NCBI GenBank assembly: GCA_028277225.1
Contig: JANQHB010000033.1
Location: 1 to 64,000, forward strand
Reading direction: 5' to 3'
DNA from: Chlorobium sp.
GTDB taxonomy: Bacteria; Bacteroidota; Chlorobiia; Chlorobiales; Chlorobiaceae
Length of the DNA stretch: 64,000 bases
A model generated the notes under the pieces. The model was given only the letters and a program-made list of their open reading frames with translations, searched no databases and was not told the DNA's origin. This document shows, piece by piece, positions 1 through 8,526 of this stretch (the first letter of the stretch is position 1; every line of letters starts with the position of its first letter). The position numbers and the translations under genes were made by a program.

Positions 1-83
1 TCTGTTATGCTGTGTTTGTAAAAGGATTATCCATCACCTGTCGGGTGAGTGTGAAAACTGATAAAGAGCCGCATTTTTTGAAA

Positions 84-99
84 TCCCGACAAGTCGGGA
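84..99. repeat. Short palindrome TCCCGAC-N2-GTCGGGA
   Basis: A perfect 7-bp inverted repeat with a 2-nt spacer lies in the otherwise gene-free first 188 bases. The same core recurs at 26004-26019 and, in imperfect form, near 58402-58416, so it is probably a dispersed intergenic hairpin of this genome. I see no gene in positions 1-188. Confidence 0.6.
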
Positions 100-188
100 A
101 ATGCCGACCCTGTGAAATATACGATCTTGATTTCACGGGGCTCAACAATCGCTCAATTCAGGTGAGAAGGGGGTAGTCTGTAAGCAGG

Positions 189-224
189 AAAAGCGGCTTC
201 ATCAAGATTGACGAGGCCGCTTTT
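189..224. terminator. Bidirectional hairpin terminator downstream of the rubredoxin gene
   Basis: A 12-bp stem (189-200 pairing with 213-224, one G-T pair) encloses a 12-nt loop and is flanked by A4 and T4 tracts, so it can end transcription on either strand. It lies 30 bp beyond the stop of the leftward rubredoxin gene. Confidence 0.65.
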
Positions 225-253
225 GCTGTGGAGAAAATGATCCGCAGGGCAGT

Positions 254-418
254 TTATTCTTCGTCCTTGACAAAGAAACTTTTGTCTACGCCGCATACCG
301 GGCACACCCAGTCATCGGGAATGTCCTCAAAAGGCGTTCCGGGTTCTATGCCGCTGTCAGGATCACCGTAGTCCGGATCGTAGACATAACCGCATGGTTC
401 GCATTTCCATTTATCCAT
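254..418 (-). CDS. Rubredoxin
   Basis: This 54-residue protein is a small cytoplasmic iron protein that carries single electrons on one Fe(Cys)4 centre. The two CPxCG-type knuckles are visible: Cys6/Cys9 in a KCEPCGYVYD context and Cys39/Cys42 in a WVCPVCGVDK context. The conserved central segment DPDYGDPDSGI and the acidic tail fit the family, and the length is the usual one. The ATG at 418 directly precedes the DKWKC start. Green sulfur bacteria usually carry several rubredoxins, which are thought to serve oxygen or peroxide detoxification or pyruvate metabolism; which paralogue this is cannot be said. It is apparently monocistronic, with a terminator at 189-224. Confidence 0.95.
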   Translation of the reverse strand: MDKWKCEPCGYVYDPDYGDPDSGIEPGTPFEDIPDDWVCPVCGVDKSFFVKDEE

Positions 419-554
419 GGCTGATTCTCCTTTTCTTGATGTTTACGAGAGTAATTTGTGTAAAGAACACCCGCCGAAACCGGTGGGTAATCATGGTTCA
501 TCTTTTTTCACAAGACAGTGATGTAAAAGATTTTAACCTCTAAAAAGTTCATTG

Positions 555-1064
555 TCAGTCAAGAATCTTTCTGAATACGGTCATATCGGAGCGGGTAAAA
601 CCGTTTTTCCGGTAAAACTCGTGAGCCCTCCTGTTGTCGCCATCGGTCAGAAGGGTGATGCGGCCCAGTCCTTTTTTTTCTGCAAGGTCGAGGGCGTAGC
701 GCAGCATAGCGCTGCCTATCCCGAGCGATCGGCAGGATGGATCGACGATCATATCTTCGAGAATGGCCACCTTTTTGCCCAGTGCCGTACTGACCGTGAA
801 GAGCAGCACGGTCATCGCCGGTATGGAGTGGTTTGATGTGTCTTCGCATACGATGACGATGCCGGTAGACGGATTGTCGAGGATCATGCCGAGTCCCCGT
901 CTTTGTCGTTCCTTCTCGGAGGTGAACTCATGTTCTTTTGCAAACAGCATTGCAAGCAGTTCACAGCAGTTGTCGATATCGGCATGTTCAGCGGAGCGAA
1001 TTACAAGGCCAGGTTGTTTACAACCGTACGAACCTGCTGAGATAGTGTCATGTGTTCTCGGCAT
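555..1064 (-). CDS. GNAT family N-acetyltransferase
   Basis: The 169-residue protein is a Gcn5-related acetyltransferase that would transfer acetyl from acetyl-CoA to an unknown amine. The family fold is recognisable from about residue 20 to the end. The segment EDMIVDPSCRSLGIGSAML (about residues 103-121) contains the acetyl-CoA pyrophosphate-binding loop R/Q-x-x-G-x-G/A, and the late motif RRAHEFYRKNGF is typical of motif B. The first 18 residues look unstructured, and no strong ribosome binding site supports the start at 1064, so initiation may lie further in. The substrate is not predictable and neighbours give no clue. Confidence 0.85.
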   Translation of the reverse strand: MPRTHDTISAGSYGCKQPGLVIRSAEHADIDNCCELLAMLFAKEHEFTSEKERQRRGLGMILDNPSTGIVIVCEDTSNHSIPAMTVLLFTVSTALGKKVAILEDMIVDPSCRSLGIGSAMLRYALDLAEKKGLGRITLLTDGDNRRAHEFYRKNGFTRSDMTVFRKILD

Positions 1065-1175
1065 ATGACGGGTGATATCGATTACAGGAAAAACTGTCTG
1101 TGATATGAACCGGTCTGGTGGTTCAAGGCCTTAAAAGAAGACGCATTCACTTATATTAAAAAGAAATACACCGTT

Positions 1176-1661
1176 ATGTCCAAAAAATATTCCCGCAAAA
1201 AAAGTCCTGCCCGGGAGCCGGAAACCGTCCCATCGGTAGATGTCGGCCGGTATTGCGGTACCTGGTACGAGATTGCGTCGTTCGCTCCAAAGGAGGAACG
1301 AAAATGTGTTAAGATAAAAGCCGAATACACGCTCAACAGCGCCGGTTATGTTGATGTCAGAAACTCCTGCCGGAGGAAAGGCCGTGAAAAATCCATAAGG
1401 GCAAAAGCCTTCGTTGTTCCTGATACCGGTGGCGCAAAGCTTACGGTGCGCTTTTTCAGATTTATCAAAGGGGACTACTGGATTGTGGATCTTGCTGAAG
1501 ATTATTCCTGGGCGGTTGTTTCCGGCCCTACGATGAGAAGTCTCTGGATATTGAGCCGTACACCATATCTGGATGACAGCTTATACAGCAGTATTGTCGA
1601 AAAGCTCAGGGAAAGGGGGTTCGATACCGAACGATTGGTGAAGACCATGCAGCGTGAGTGA
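1176..1661 (+). CDS. Lipocalin family protein (Blc-like)
   Basis: The 161-residue protein is a lipocalin, a beta-barrel that binds small hydrophobic molecules. The signature GxW-Y segment (GRYCGTWYEIASF, about residues 24-36) opens the domain, and the later motifs WAVVSGP and LWILSR match bacterial Blc-type lipocalins. Unlike E. coli Blc it shows no signal peptide or lipobox; instead it begins with a lysine- and arginine-rich stretch (MSKKYSRKKSPAREP), so either it is cytoplasmic or the start is misplaced. It is a single gene that converges on the HerA-like ATPase gene. Confidence 0.85.
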   Translation: MSKKYSRKKSPAREPETVPSVDVGRYCGTWYEIASFAPKEERKCVKIKAEYTLNSAGYVDVRNSCRRKGREKSIRAKAFVVPDTGGAKLTVRFFRFIKGDYWIVDLAEDYSWAVVSGPTMRSLWILSRTPYLDDSLYSSIVEKLRERGFDTERLVKTMQRE

Positions 1662-1757
1662 GTCATCCGGATGTTATAAAGGTCAGGGAGGGCAAAATAA
1701 CATTGTGACAATCGCTCAATTCAGGATTGTATAAAGAGTCTAAACCAGATATCTTCT

Positions 1758-1803
1758 TACTGGCTACTGGCTACTGGCTACTGGCTACTGGCTACTGGCT
1801 ACT
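1758..1803. repeat. Heptanucleotide tandem repeat (TACTGGC)6
   Basis: Six perfect copies of TACTGGC plus four further bases form an uninterrupted array. The stop codon of the leftward HerA-like gene (TAG at 1799-1801) lies in the repeat, so copy-number change would alter the 3' untranslated region but not the protein. Confidence 0.9.
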
Positions 1804-4423
1804 TCCTGAACGCCTCGACAACGGTTTTTTTCTGAACGGCTCCATTTTCGGTAGTGCATTCCCAGAAAGGAAGCCACGCAATGCTGACTGAATGCAGGGA
1901 GATATCGGTTCTGCGCGGCGACAGTTCCTGATATCGTATGGAATCAGCAGCATTTTCCCAATGCGACGTGATCGTTTCAGCTTCAGCTTCCAGTTCTTCC
2001 TCAAGTTCTCTGATATCCTTTTCGAGATCATCGATTTCCTCGAGCGACTCCTCGATATCTGCTTTTGCCTTTGCCGTCATACGGCGTTTGTTCAGGGCCG
2101 TCCCTATTCTCGAAGTGCTTCGACGTCCCATGAAAAAACCGAGAACGGTCTCTCCGATACTCGCAAGTTCCTGCCGCTTCCGGTTTTCGTGTTCCATTTC
2201 GTCTTCGGCAAGTTCCCTCTGTTCCTTGCGCAGTTTCTTTTCGAGGCGATCGATTCGAATTTCGAATTTTTTTTCAAGGGTGCCGATCTTCCGATCGCGT
2301 TCTTCGCGTGCAGTGTGTGAGATCCGGATCATGAACTCTTTCTCGGCTTCTGCGGGGTGCTGGAACAGGTTCAGGTCGTCATGAACGGCCACAGAGGATC
2401 TTGCATTGTAGTAAAGCCAGTCTTCAAATGCCCGGGAAAGTGATCTGATTTTATTTTTAGAATTTACAGTTGCTGATACAGGAGCGAAAAGCGGGCTGTG
2501 GCTGTCGCTGACAGGTTCGCGTTCAAGGCTTGTGATCCCGATATCCAGTTCTTCTGCATCGTCCCAGTCGGGAGTGGTTGCGGCATCTGACAGAAAGAGA
2601 AGGTAGTTCTTTTCGGATTTGTCGGTAATGCCTCTCCGTTTATCGACAAAGTGGACATCGGCAAGACCAAGAAGTGCAGGACGGTAAACAAGTGATACGG
2701 CAGTTGAAATGGTGTTTGAACCTTCAATCGATCGAAGTGCTTCGTCGCGGTTGAGCAAGAGAGGCAGGAAGACCTGTGATATAGAAGGCTCGAGTGAAGG
2801 CGGGCTCTGAAGATAACCCTCTTTCAGGGGATCGGTTACTGCAGGCCGGGACGTTTCTTTTTTGAGTTGATCGGAGATGGCCGGAGTCTTATCGGTTTCA
2901 AGGGATGCTGCCCGTTTGGTTCGAGCCTCCATCAAAACCTTTACCTGCGGTTTTGTCAAAGGGCCTCTGAGATAGCTCATTGCCCAGCGGGTATGAAACA
3001 CGACAGGGTTCTTTTCGTGGACGTTGTGCATCAGAAATACACGGCTTCCGAGCCGGGTGACGATCTCATCGTAATCGATGGCGGAGGAACTGCCACCAGC
3101 CTCGGATATTGCATTTTTCAGGCCTTCAAGAACACGGGTCTTGTCTCTTTCGGCCTGAAGTTTGCCGATAAACCATGTTCCTGCATTGGTAAGCCCCTTG
3201 TAATCGATGTCAACGGGATTCTGGGTTACGAGAACGCAGCCGACACCAAAAGCACGTGCCTGTTTGAGCATTGTCATCAAGGGGCGCTTCGAGGGCGGTT
3301 CTGCAACAGGCGGAAGAAAGCCGAAGACCTCATCAAAATATAGCAGAGCCCTGAGGCTTGTTGTTCCCGGCTGTGATCGTGTCCATGTAAGGATATTTTC
3401 GAGAAGCAGGGTGACAAAAAACATCCTTTCGCTTTCGGAGAGATGGGCGAGGTAGAAAATGCTTTGCCGCGGTTTTCCTTTTCCGTTATACAGCAGGGAT
3501 TCAATATCCAGCGGATCGCCTTCGAGCCAGCCCTGAAATCCCGGAGACGCCAGCAGGTTGTTGAAAAGGAGGGAGAGTTCAAAACGGTCCTGCTGCGGAA
3601 AAAAAGTCTCAATGTCGAAGACGCCCATCTGGCGCATAGGCGGGTTCTGTATCGACAGGATGAGCGTCCCGAGATCGAGGTTCCTGCCTTCTTTCCAGAA
3701 ATGCTCGAAAATCCCCGAAAGCAGAATGGCCTCGCGGCTTTTCATCCTGTCGGCATCGATGCCGGCAAGACCGAGCAGTGCGTTGACTGTACCGTTGATA
3801 CGTTCGAGAACGGCCTCCCGATCGGCAGTAAAATCGAGTCGGGGTGCAGCGAGACTCCCAAGAATGTTTAGCTGGACACCGGCGTTCGAACCGGGGGTGT
3901 AGATGGTATATTCAGCAGCCTCACTGAGAGCCCTCATGCGTTCTGAATCAATTCCGCATTCTGCAAGACCATTTTTCCATTTTTGCGCTGTTGCCTCTGC
4001 GTATTCTTCAAGGGTCATGTCTTTTCGCCTGGCATCATCGGGATTGATCCACGGTTTAAAATCATTGGTGGCAAGGTCGGGAAACTGCAGGAGCAGGTTG
4101 GTGATGTCTCCTTTCGGATCGATCATGATCGTCGGCACGTTGTCTAACGCTGCTTCTTCGAGCAAACCGACGCAGAGGCCGGTTTTGCCGCTTCCGGTCA
4201 TGCCGACACACACGGCATGAGTGGTCAGATCGCGGGCGTCATAGTGCAAAGGTATGTCGAGTGTCTTACCGGTTGATATATCGAACTCCCTGCCGAGAAA
4301 AAATGAGCCGAGTTTTTCTGCTGGTACTTTCATAAGTTTTACAATTACAAGAGGATGTTGAAATCTCTGATACCTGAATGATCGTTTCAACAAATGCGGC
4401 TTTTGCTCCATTTTTTTTTCCAC
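1799..4423 (-). CDS. HerA-like ATPase (DUF853/helicase HerA central domain type)
   Basis: This 874-residue protein belongs to the HerA/FtsK-type P-loop ATPases annotated as DUF853 or ATP-binding protein. The N-terminal region (about 40-70) carries the LGREFDISTGK beta-barrel stretch, then comes the Walker A motif GMTGSGKTG (about 73-81) followed by a DPKGD segment, and Walker B is in LLYFDEVFGFLPP (about 365). From about residue 660 to 830 there is a strongly charged coiled-coil region rich in E, K and R, then a short globular tail. Family members are thought to be hexameric DNA-translocating motors; the substrate here is unknown and no NurA nuclease is nearby. Translation starts at a GTG at 4423 or the ATG at 4411. 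Confidence 0.85.
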   Translation of the reverse strand: MEKKMEQKPHLLKRSFRYQRFQHPLVIVKLMKVPAEKLGSFFLGREFDISTGKTLDIPLHYDARDLTTHAVCVGMTGSGKTGLCVGLLEEAALDNVPTIMIDPKGDITNLLLQFPDLATNDFKPWINPDDARRKDMTLEEYAEATAQKWKNGLAECGIDSERMRALSEAAEYTIYTPGSNAGVQLNILGSLAAPRLDFTADREAVLERINGTVNALLGLAGIDADRMKSREAILLSGIFEHFWKEGRNLDLGTLILSIQNPPMRQMGVFDIETFFPQQDRFELSLLFNNLLASPGFQGWLEGDPLDIESLLYNGKGKPRQSIFYLAHLSESERMFFVTLLLENILTWTRSQPGTTSLRALLYFDEVFGFLPPVAEPPSKRPLMTMLKQARAFGVGCVLVTQNPVDIDYKGLTNAGTWFIGKLQAERDKTRVLEGLKNAISEAGGSSSAIDYDEIVTRLGSRVFLMHNVHEKNPVVFHTRWAMSYLRGPLTKPQVKVLMEARTKRAASLETDKTPAISDQLKKETSRPAVTDPLKEGYLQSPPSLEPSISQVFLPLLLNRDEALRSIEGSNTISTAVSLVYRPALLGLADVHFVDKRRGITDKSEKNYLLFLSDAATTPDWDDAEELDIGITSLEREPVSDSHSPLFAPVSATVNSKNKIRSLSRAFEDWLYYNARSSVAVHDDLNLFQHPAEAEKEFMIRISHTAREERDRKIGTLEKKFEIRIDRLEKKLRKEQRELAEDEMEHENRKRQELASIGETVLGFFMGRRSTSRIGTALNKRRMTAKAKADIEESLEEIDDLEKDIRELEEELEAEAETITSHWENAADSIRYQELSPRRTDISLHSVSIAWLPFWECTTENGAVQKKTVVEAFRK

Positions 4424-4670
4424 CCGACAGATGAAGGAAAATCCAATGACGAGTGCATTATAAAAGACTTTATTTCAATAAAGTTACATGATTGAGCATT
4501 TGTTTAAACGATTAATTTAGGTAAAAATATGTCACGATTACCGTCCGGCTTCAAGTCCCGGGCAAACGGTTTATACATACATATCTTTTTTGAGTATCTT
4601 GTTCGCGGAGGTTCAAAACAGGGCTGTTTTGCCTGTTCCCGATGATACTCTATTTCAAGAAGAACACTGC

Positions 4671-5339
4671 ATGGCTGCTATCCTGGAAACAGAAGCGCTC
4701 GGTTTTTCTTATGCTTATGCGAGCCGACCCGTGTTCAACGAACTTGATCTTGTCGTCAGAGAGGGGGAGTTTGTTCTTGTAACGGGTGTATCCGGATCGG
4801 GAAAATCCACCCTTTTGCGTCTTTTCTGCAGGCTCGAAGCATACAATAGCGGCAGAATCCTTTTCAAGGGTAAAGCCATTGAAACGTATTGCCCGTCAGA
4901 ACTTCGCCGCTTCATTATCTATGTTCCCCAGATCCCGTCGATGATCGAAGGTTCCGTTGAAGAAAACCTGGTCTTTCCCTTTTCATTCAGAGCGAACAGC
5001 GATCTGGAAAAGCCGTCTGAAAAACAGCTTTCGGAAATGCTCGAAGCTTTTTATCTGAGTGATGTAAGCCTTCGGTACCAGGCAAAAAAACTCTCTGTCG
5101 GACAACAGCAGCGACTGGCTCTCATGCGGGCTTTACTGCTCGAACCTGAGATCCTGCTTCTCGACGAACCGACCTCCGCCCTGGATGCGGAAAGTAGTGC
5201 CATGGTCTTTTCAATTATCGAAGAACTCAATGCTTCCAGAGCGAAAACCGTTGTCATGGTGACTCACGGCACATTTGTTCCCGCTCGAGTCAAACCGGTG
5301 GTCTATAGCGTTGAAAACATGAAACTCAGAAGCCTATGA
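4671..5339 (+). CDS. fetA: ABC transporter ATP-binding protein, FetA (YbbL) type
   Basis: The 222-residue protein is an ABC ATPase: Walker A GVSGSGKST, signature LSVGQQQRL and Walker B ILLLDEPTSALD are all present. The next gene is a UPF0014/FetB permease that overlaps it by 4 bp (ATGA), the arrangement of the E. coli FetAB (YbbLM) iron exporter, so it most likely energises that transporter at the inner membrane. I chose the ATG at 4671 rather than the upstream in-frame TTG at 4590 because the extra 27 residues are not part of the ABC domain and an AGAAG sequence precedes the ATG. The cation or metabolite exported here is inferred only from homology. Confidence 0.88.
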   Translation: MAAILETEALGFSYAYASRPVFNELDLVVREGEFVLVTGVSGSGKSTLLRLFCRLEAYNSGRILFKGKAIETYCPSELRRFIIYVPQIPSMIEGSVEENLVFPFSFRANSDLEKPSEKQLSEMLEAFYLSDVSLRYQAKKLSVGQQQRLALMRALLLEPEILLLDEPTSALDAESSAMVFSIIEELNASRAKTVVMVTHGTFVPARVKPVVYSVENMKLRSL

Positions 5340-6121
5340 GCCCGGTTGTCGAAATAAGTTTCTGGCAGCTTCTCCTGGCGCTCCTGTTTATCCTGGTAGC
5401 ACAAATAGCGTCGTTTGTCTATCATCTCGGTCTCAACAAGGATATAAGCATCGGGACGGTAAGGACATTTGCCCAGCTTTTTCTAATGGGCTATGTCCTG
5501 ACGTTCATATTCAGTATCGAAAATCTCTGGCTGACAGTGGGGATTTTCGTGATTATGGCGATATCTGCATCCTTTATCATTCGGGGAAGAGTCAGGGAAA
5601 AAGATGTCCCGTATATGCTGCCGACATTCCTGACGATGTTCGTAAGCTATTTTATAACTGCTGTTTTTGTTACCGGGTTGATAATCGGTGTGGCGCCCTG
5701 GTGGGAACCGCGATATTTTCTGCCGATAGGCGGCATGGTTATCGGTAATTCGATGTCTGCTCTTGCCATCGCCCTCGAACGCCTTTTCAGGGAGATGAGA
5801 CAGCAGAAAGGGCTGATCGAGACAAGACTCTGCCTCGGAGCGAACTACAGGGAGGCAAGTTCGGAAATGTTCCGCAACGCTGTCTCGGCAGGGATGATCC
5901 CATCGATCAACGCCATGATGGGAGTCGGGCTGGTGTTTATTCCCGGTATGATGTCCGGGCAAATCCTTGCCGGAGCTGATCCCCTGCAGGCGATCCGCTA
6001 CCAGATCATCATCATGCTCATGCTGGTCGGTTCAACCGCAACGACCTCCATCATCACCATCCTCATCGTCAGAAAGCGCTGTTTCGGCAAAGGAGAAGAG
6101 CTGCTCTTGGGGGAGAAATGA
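5336..6121 (+). CDS. fetB: UPF0014 family ABC permease, FetB (YbbM) type
   Basis: The 261-residue inner-membrane protein has about seven hydrophobic segments and the family hallmarks: an early LNKDISIGTVRTFAQL motif, the central GGMVIGNSMSALA, and the late FIPGMMSGQILAGADPLQAIRYQ motif. It is translationally coupled to the ATPase gene by a 4-bp overlap. FetAB in E. coli lowers cytoplasmic iron, and this gene pair probably forms an equivalent exporter. It ends just before a heptamer-type inverted repeat that separates it from the convergent lgt gene. Confidence 0.9.
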   Translation: MSPVVEISFWQLLLALLFILVAQIASFVYHLGLNKDISIGTVRTFAQLFLMGYVLTFIFSIENLWLTVGIFVIMAISASFIIRGRVREKDVPYMLPTFLTMFVSYFITAVFVTGLIIGVAPWWEPRYFLPIGGMVIGNSMSALAIALERLFREMRQQKGLIETRLCLGANYREASSEMFRNAVSAGMIPSINAMMGVGLVFIPGMMSGQILAGADPLQAIRYQIIIMLMLVGSTATTSIITILIVRKRCFGKGEELLLGEK

Positions 6122-6123
6122 GG

Positions 6124-6205
6124 TCGTGAATGGTGAATTGTAAATCGTAAATGGTGAAAAGACATATCTTACCACGATTCACGATTCACGATTCACGATT
6201 CACGA
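6124..6205. repeat. Heptamer-based inverted repeat between fetB and lgt
   Basis: The left arm (about 6124-6160) holds degenerate GTGAATG/GTAAATC units; the right arm (6173-6205) is 4.7 perfect copies of CACGATT, the reverse complement of AATCGTG. The arms can fold on each other. The stop codon and final codons of the leftward lgt gene lie inside the right arm. Related arrays occur at 22452-22681, 26844-26931 and 60417-60490. Confidence 0.85.
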
Positions 6206-7041
6206 GCCCCTGTCCCCTTACCGACCATCATCACCGCTATACCTGCCGCTATCATGGCTAGGCAGAGTAGCTGGCCCATGGATAACTGCATAAAAACAAA
6301 TCCCAGATGAGCATCCGGTTCGCGGTAGAACTCTATAAAGAATCGGACAATGCCGTAACCCAGGAGATATATCCCCGACAGAAAGCCCGGGAAGGGAACT
6401 TTTTTGCGGATCATCCACAGGATGGCGAAGAGAAATATTCCTTCGAAAAATGCTTCGTAAAGCTGTGATGGGTGTCGCAGCGAATCACCGGGAGCCATGG
6501 GAAAAAACATGCCGATCGGTGCCGTGGTGATCCGGCCGTACAGCTCGCCGTTGATGAAATTGCCAAGGCGGCCGAACGTGTAGCCGAGAGGTATGGCGAC
6601 GATGAACAGGTCGATTGTCTTCAGGAACGGTTTCTGCTGGCTTTTCGTATAGAGCCATACTGCGAGCATGACGCCTATGGCGCCTCCATGGTAGGACATG
6701 CCCGATATTCCGGAAAAGCTGCAACTCCCCCCGGTAAAGCTGAATGGAATGAATGCGCCAAGAGGATTGGAGATGAATTCGGGAAAACTGTAAAACAGCA
6801 GATAGCCGAACCTGCCTCCAAGGAGAACACCCAGTATTGCCCATGTCAGCAGATCGCCGACAAAGGTGTTCGTATAGGGAAGCTTTTCACTTTTGATCCT
6901 GTAACTGGTGACAAGGTAGACAATACCGAAGGCGACAATATACATCATACCATACCAGCGGACAGGAAAATTGCCGACTGTGAAAATAACCGGATCCATC
7001 CGTGAAGGAAGAGTCTGCCACCAGTAAATGAAAGTGTCCAT
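6193..7041 (-). CDS. lgt: Prolipoprotein diacylglyceryl transferase
   Basis: Lgt transfers diacylglycerol from phosphatidylglycerol to the lipobox cysteine of prelipoproteins in the inner membrane, the first step of lipoprotein maturation. The 282-residue protein has about seven membrane segments and the family signatures GRLGNFINGELYGR and HPSQLYEAFFEG, plus an early FPVRWYGMMY. The ATG at 7041 gives the usual N-terminus; an in-frame start at 7113 would add 24 residues not seen in the family. Many putative lipoproteins in the window would need it. The last residues (ARES) and the stop codon are encoded by the heptamer repeat at 6173-6205, which suggests the repeat has replaced the original gene end. 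It is divergent from aclB. Confidence 0.95.
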   Translation of the reverse strand: MDTFIYWWQTLPSRMDPVIFTVGNFPVRWYGMMYIVAFGIVYLVTSYRIKSEKLPYTNTFVGDLLTWAILGVLLGGRFGYLLFYSFPEFISNPLGAFIPFSFTGGSCSFSGISGMSYHGGAIGVMLAVWLYTKSQQKPFLKTIDLFIVAIPLGYTFGRLGNFINGELYGRITTAPIGMFFPMAPGDSLRHPSQLYEAFFEGIFLFAILWMIRKKVPFPGFLSGIYLLGYGIVRFFIEFYREPDAHLGFVFMQLSMGQLLCLAMIAAGIAVMMVGKGTGARES

Positions 7042-7271
7042 GATACGGTATTTGTCAGTATGGTTTATTGATGAAAATCGTGTGGCGGCGCCTGTATTTA
7101 AAGGGAAAACCACATAAATGTAGAGCTGCCTGTTTGCGGGCTCTAAAAGACACGAGATTGTTCGTCAGGACGACAAAAATGCTTGAAACATCAGGAAATA
7201 TAGCTATATTTAAACTTTGCGCGTTTTTAATATCTCGTTTTCGTACCGTTAATCACAAAAATACGAATAGA

Positions 7272-8468
7272 ATGGCAAAGATACTCGAAGGTTCGGCTAT
7301 GAAGTTTTTCGACAAGTGGGGCATTCCGGTGCCGAACTATGTTGTTGTCATGGATCCGGACAGACTTGCTCAGCTGGGTGAAGCAAACAAATGGCTGAGG
7401 GAATCAAAGCTTGTCGTGAAGGCTCACGAGGCGATCGGCGGAAGGTTCAAGCTGGGGCTCGTCAAGCTCGGACTCAACCTTGACGAGGCTGTGGAAGCTG
7501 CTCGTGAAATGATTGGAAAAAAGGTTGGCACCGCAGAGGTCCGGCAGGTCATTGTTGCAGAAATGCTTGATCATGACGCAGAATTTTACATGTCTATTGC
7601 CGGTAACAAGGATGGAGCTGAACTTCTTGTCTCCAAACACGGTGGTGTTGACATTGAAGACAACTGGGATACGGTCAGACGTGTTCAGATTCCCGTTGAA
7701 AAGCATCCTTCGATTGAAGAATTGACGGCATTGGCCGAAGAAGCCGGTTTTGAAGGTGAAATTGCCCAGCGTGTCGGCAAGATCGCTTCCAGGCTGGTTC
7801 TCTGTTTCGACAACGAAGATGCACAGTCCATCGAGATCAATCCGCTTGTCATTCGTAAAAGCGATATGCGTTTTGCTGCACTCGACGCTGTCATGAACGT
7901 CGACTGGGACGCAAGGTTCCGCCACCCTGACTGGGATTTCAAACCTGTTTCGGAGATCGGACGTCCTTACACCGATGCCGAGCAGCAGATGATGGATCTT
8001 GATTCGAGGATCAAGGGATCGGTCAAATTCGTCGAAGTTCCCGGTGGGGAAGTCGCTCTTCTGACGGCAGGCGGAGGTGCTTCGGTGTTCTATGCTGACG
8101 CAGTTGTCGCCCGAGGCGGTACGATCGCAAACTATGCTGAATATTCCGGCGCACCTCCGGACTGGGCTGTAGAAGCGCTGACCGAAACGCTTGCGCAGCT
8201 TCCCAATATCAAACACATCATTGTCGGCGGTGCTATTGCAAACTTCACCGATGTCAAGGCTACCTTCGGGGGGATCATCAACGGTCTTCGTGAAAGCAAG
8301 GCAAACGGTTTCCTCAAAGGCGTCAAGATCTGGGTTCGCCGCGGCGGACCGAACGAGGCTGAAGGCCTTGCTGCAATCAGCAAGCTCAAGGACGAAGGTT
8401 TCGACATTCATGTTTACGACAGAAATATGCCTATGACCGATATCGTTGATCTTGCCCTCAATTCCTGA
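7272..8468 (+). CDS. aclB: ATP-citrate lyase, small (beta) subunit AclB
   Basis: The 398-residue protein is the succinyl-CoA-synthetase-beta-like subunit of the two-subunit ATP-citrate lyase that cleaves citrate to acetyl-CoA and oxaloacetate in the reductive TCA cycle. It carries the ATP-grasp fold, with the opening LEGSAMKFFDKWGIPVPNYV, the conserved IEINPLVI segment and the CoA-ligase-like LLTAGGGASV region. The ATG at 7272 was preferred to the upstream in-frame ATG at 7068, because that 68-residue extension is not part of the family and falls in the lgt-aclB intergenic region. It lies 58 bp upstream of aclA, with which it forms an operon. Confidence 0.97.
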   Translation: MAKILEGSAMKFFDKWGIPVPNYVVVMDPDRLAQLGEANKWLRESKLVVKAHEAIGGRFKLGLVKLGLNLDEAVEAAREMIGKKVGTAEVRQVIVAEMLDHDAEFYMSIAGNKDGAELLVSKHGGVDIEDNWDTVRRVQIPVEKHPSIEELTALAEEAGFEGEIAQRVGKIASRLVLCFDNEDAQSIEINPLVIRKSDMRFAALDAVMNVDWDARFRHPDWDFKPVSEIGRPYTDAEQQMMDLDSRIKGSVKFVEVPGGEVALLTAGGGASVFYADAVVARGGTIANYAEYSGAPPDWAVEALTETLAQLPNIKHIIVGGAIANFTDVKATFGGIINGLRESKANGFLKGVKIWVRRGGPNEAEGLAAISKLKDEGFDIHVYDRNMPMTDIVDLALNS

Positions 8469-8526
8469 GAGGCGGTATTGCAATAACAAGTATTGAATAT
8501 ATAACCAATTAAACCGGATAATAACT

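Noticed and set aside
7068..7271. N-terminal extension of AclB
   Set aside because: The 68 extra residues are not part of the family and overlap the divergent lgt promoter region; the ATG at 7272 gives the usual N-terminus.
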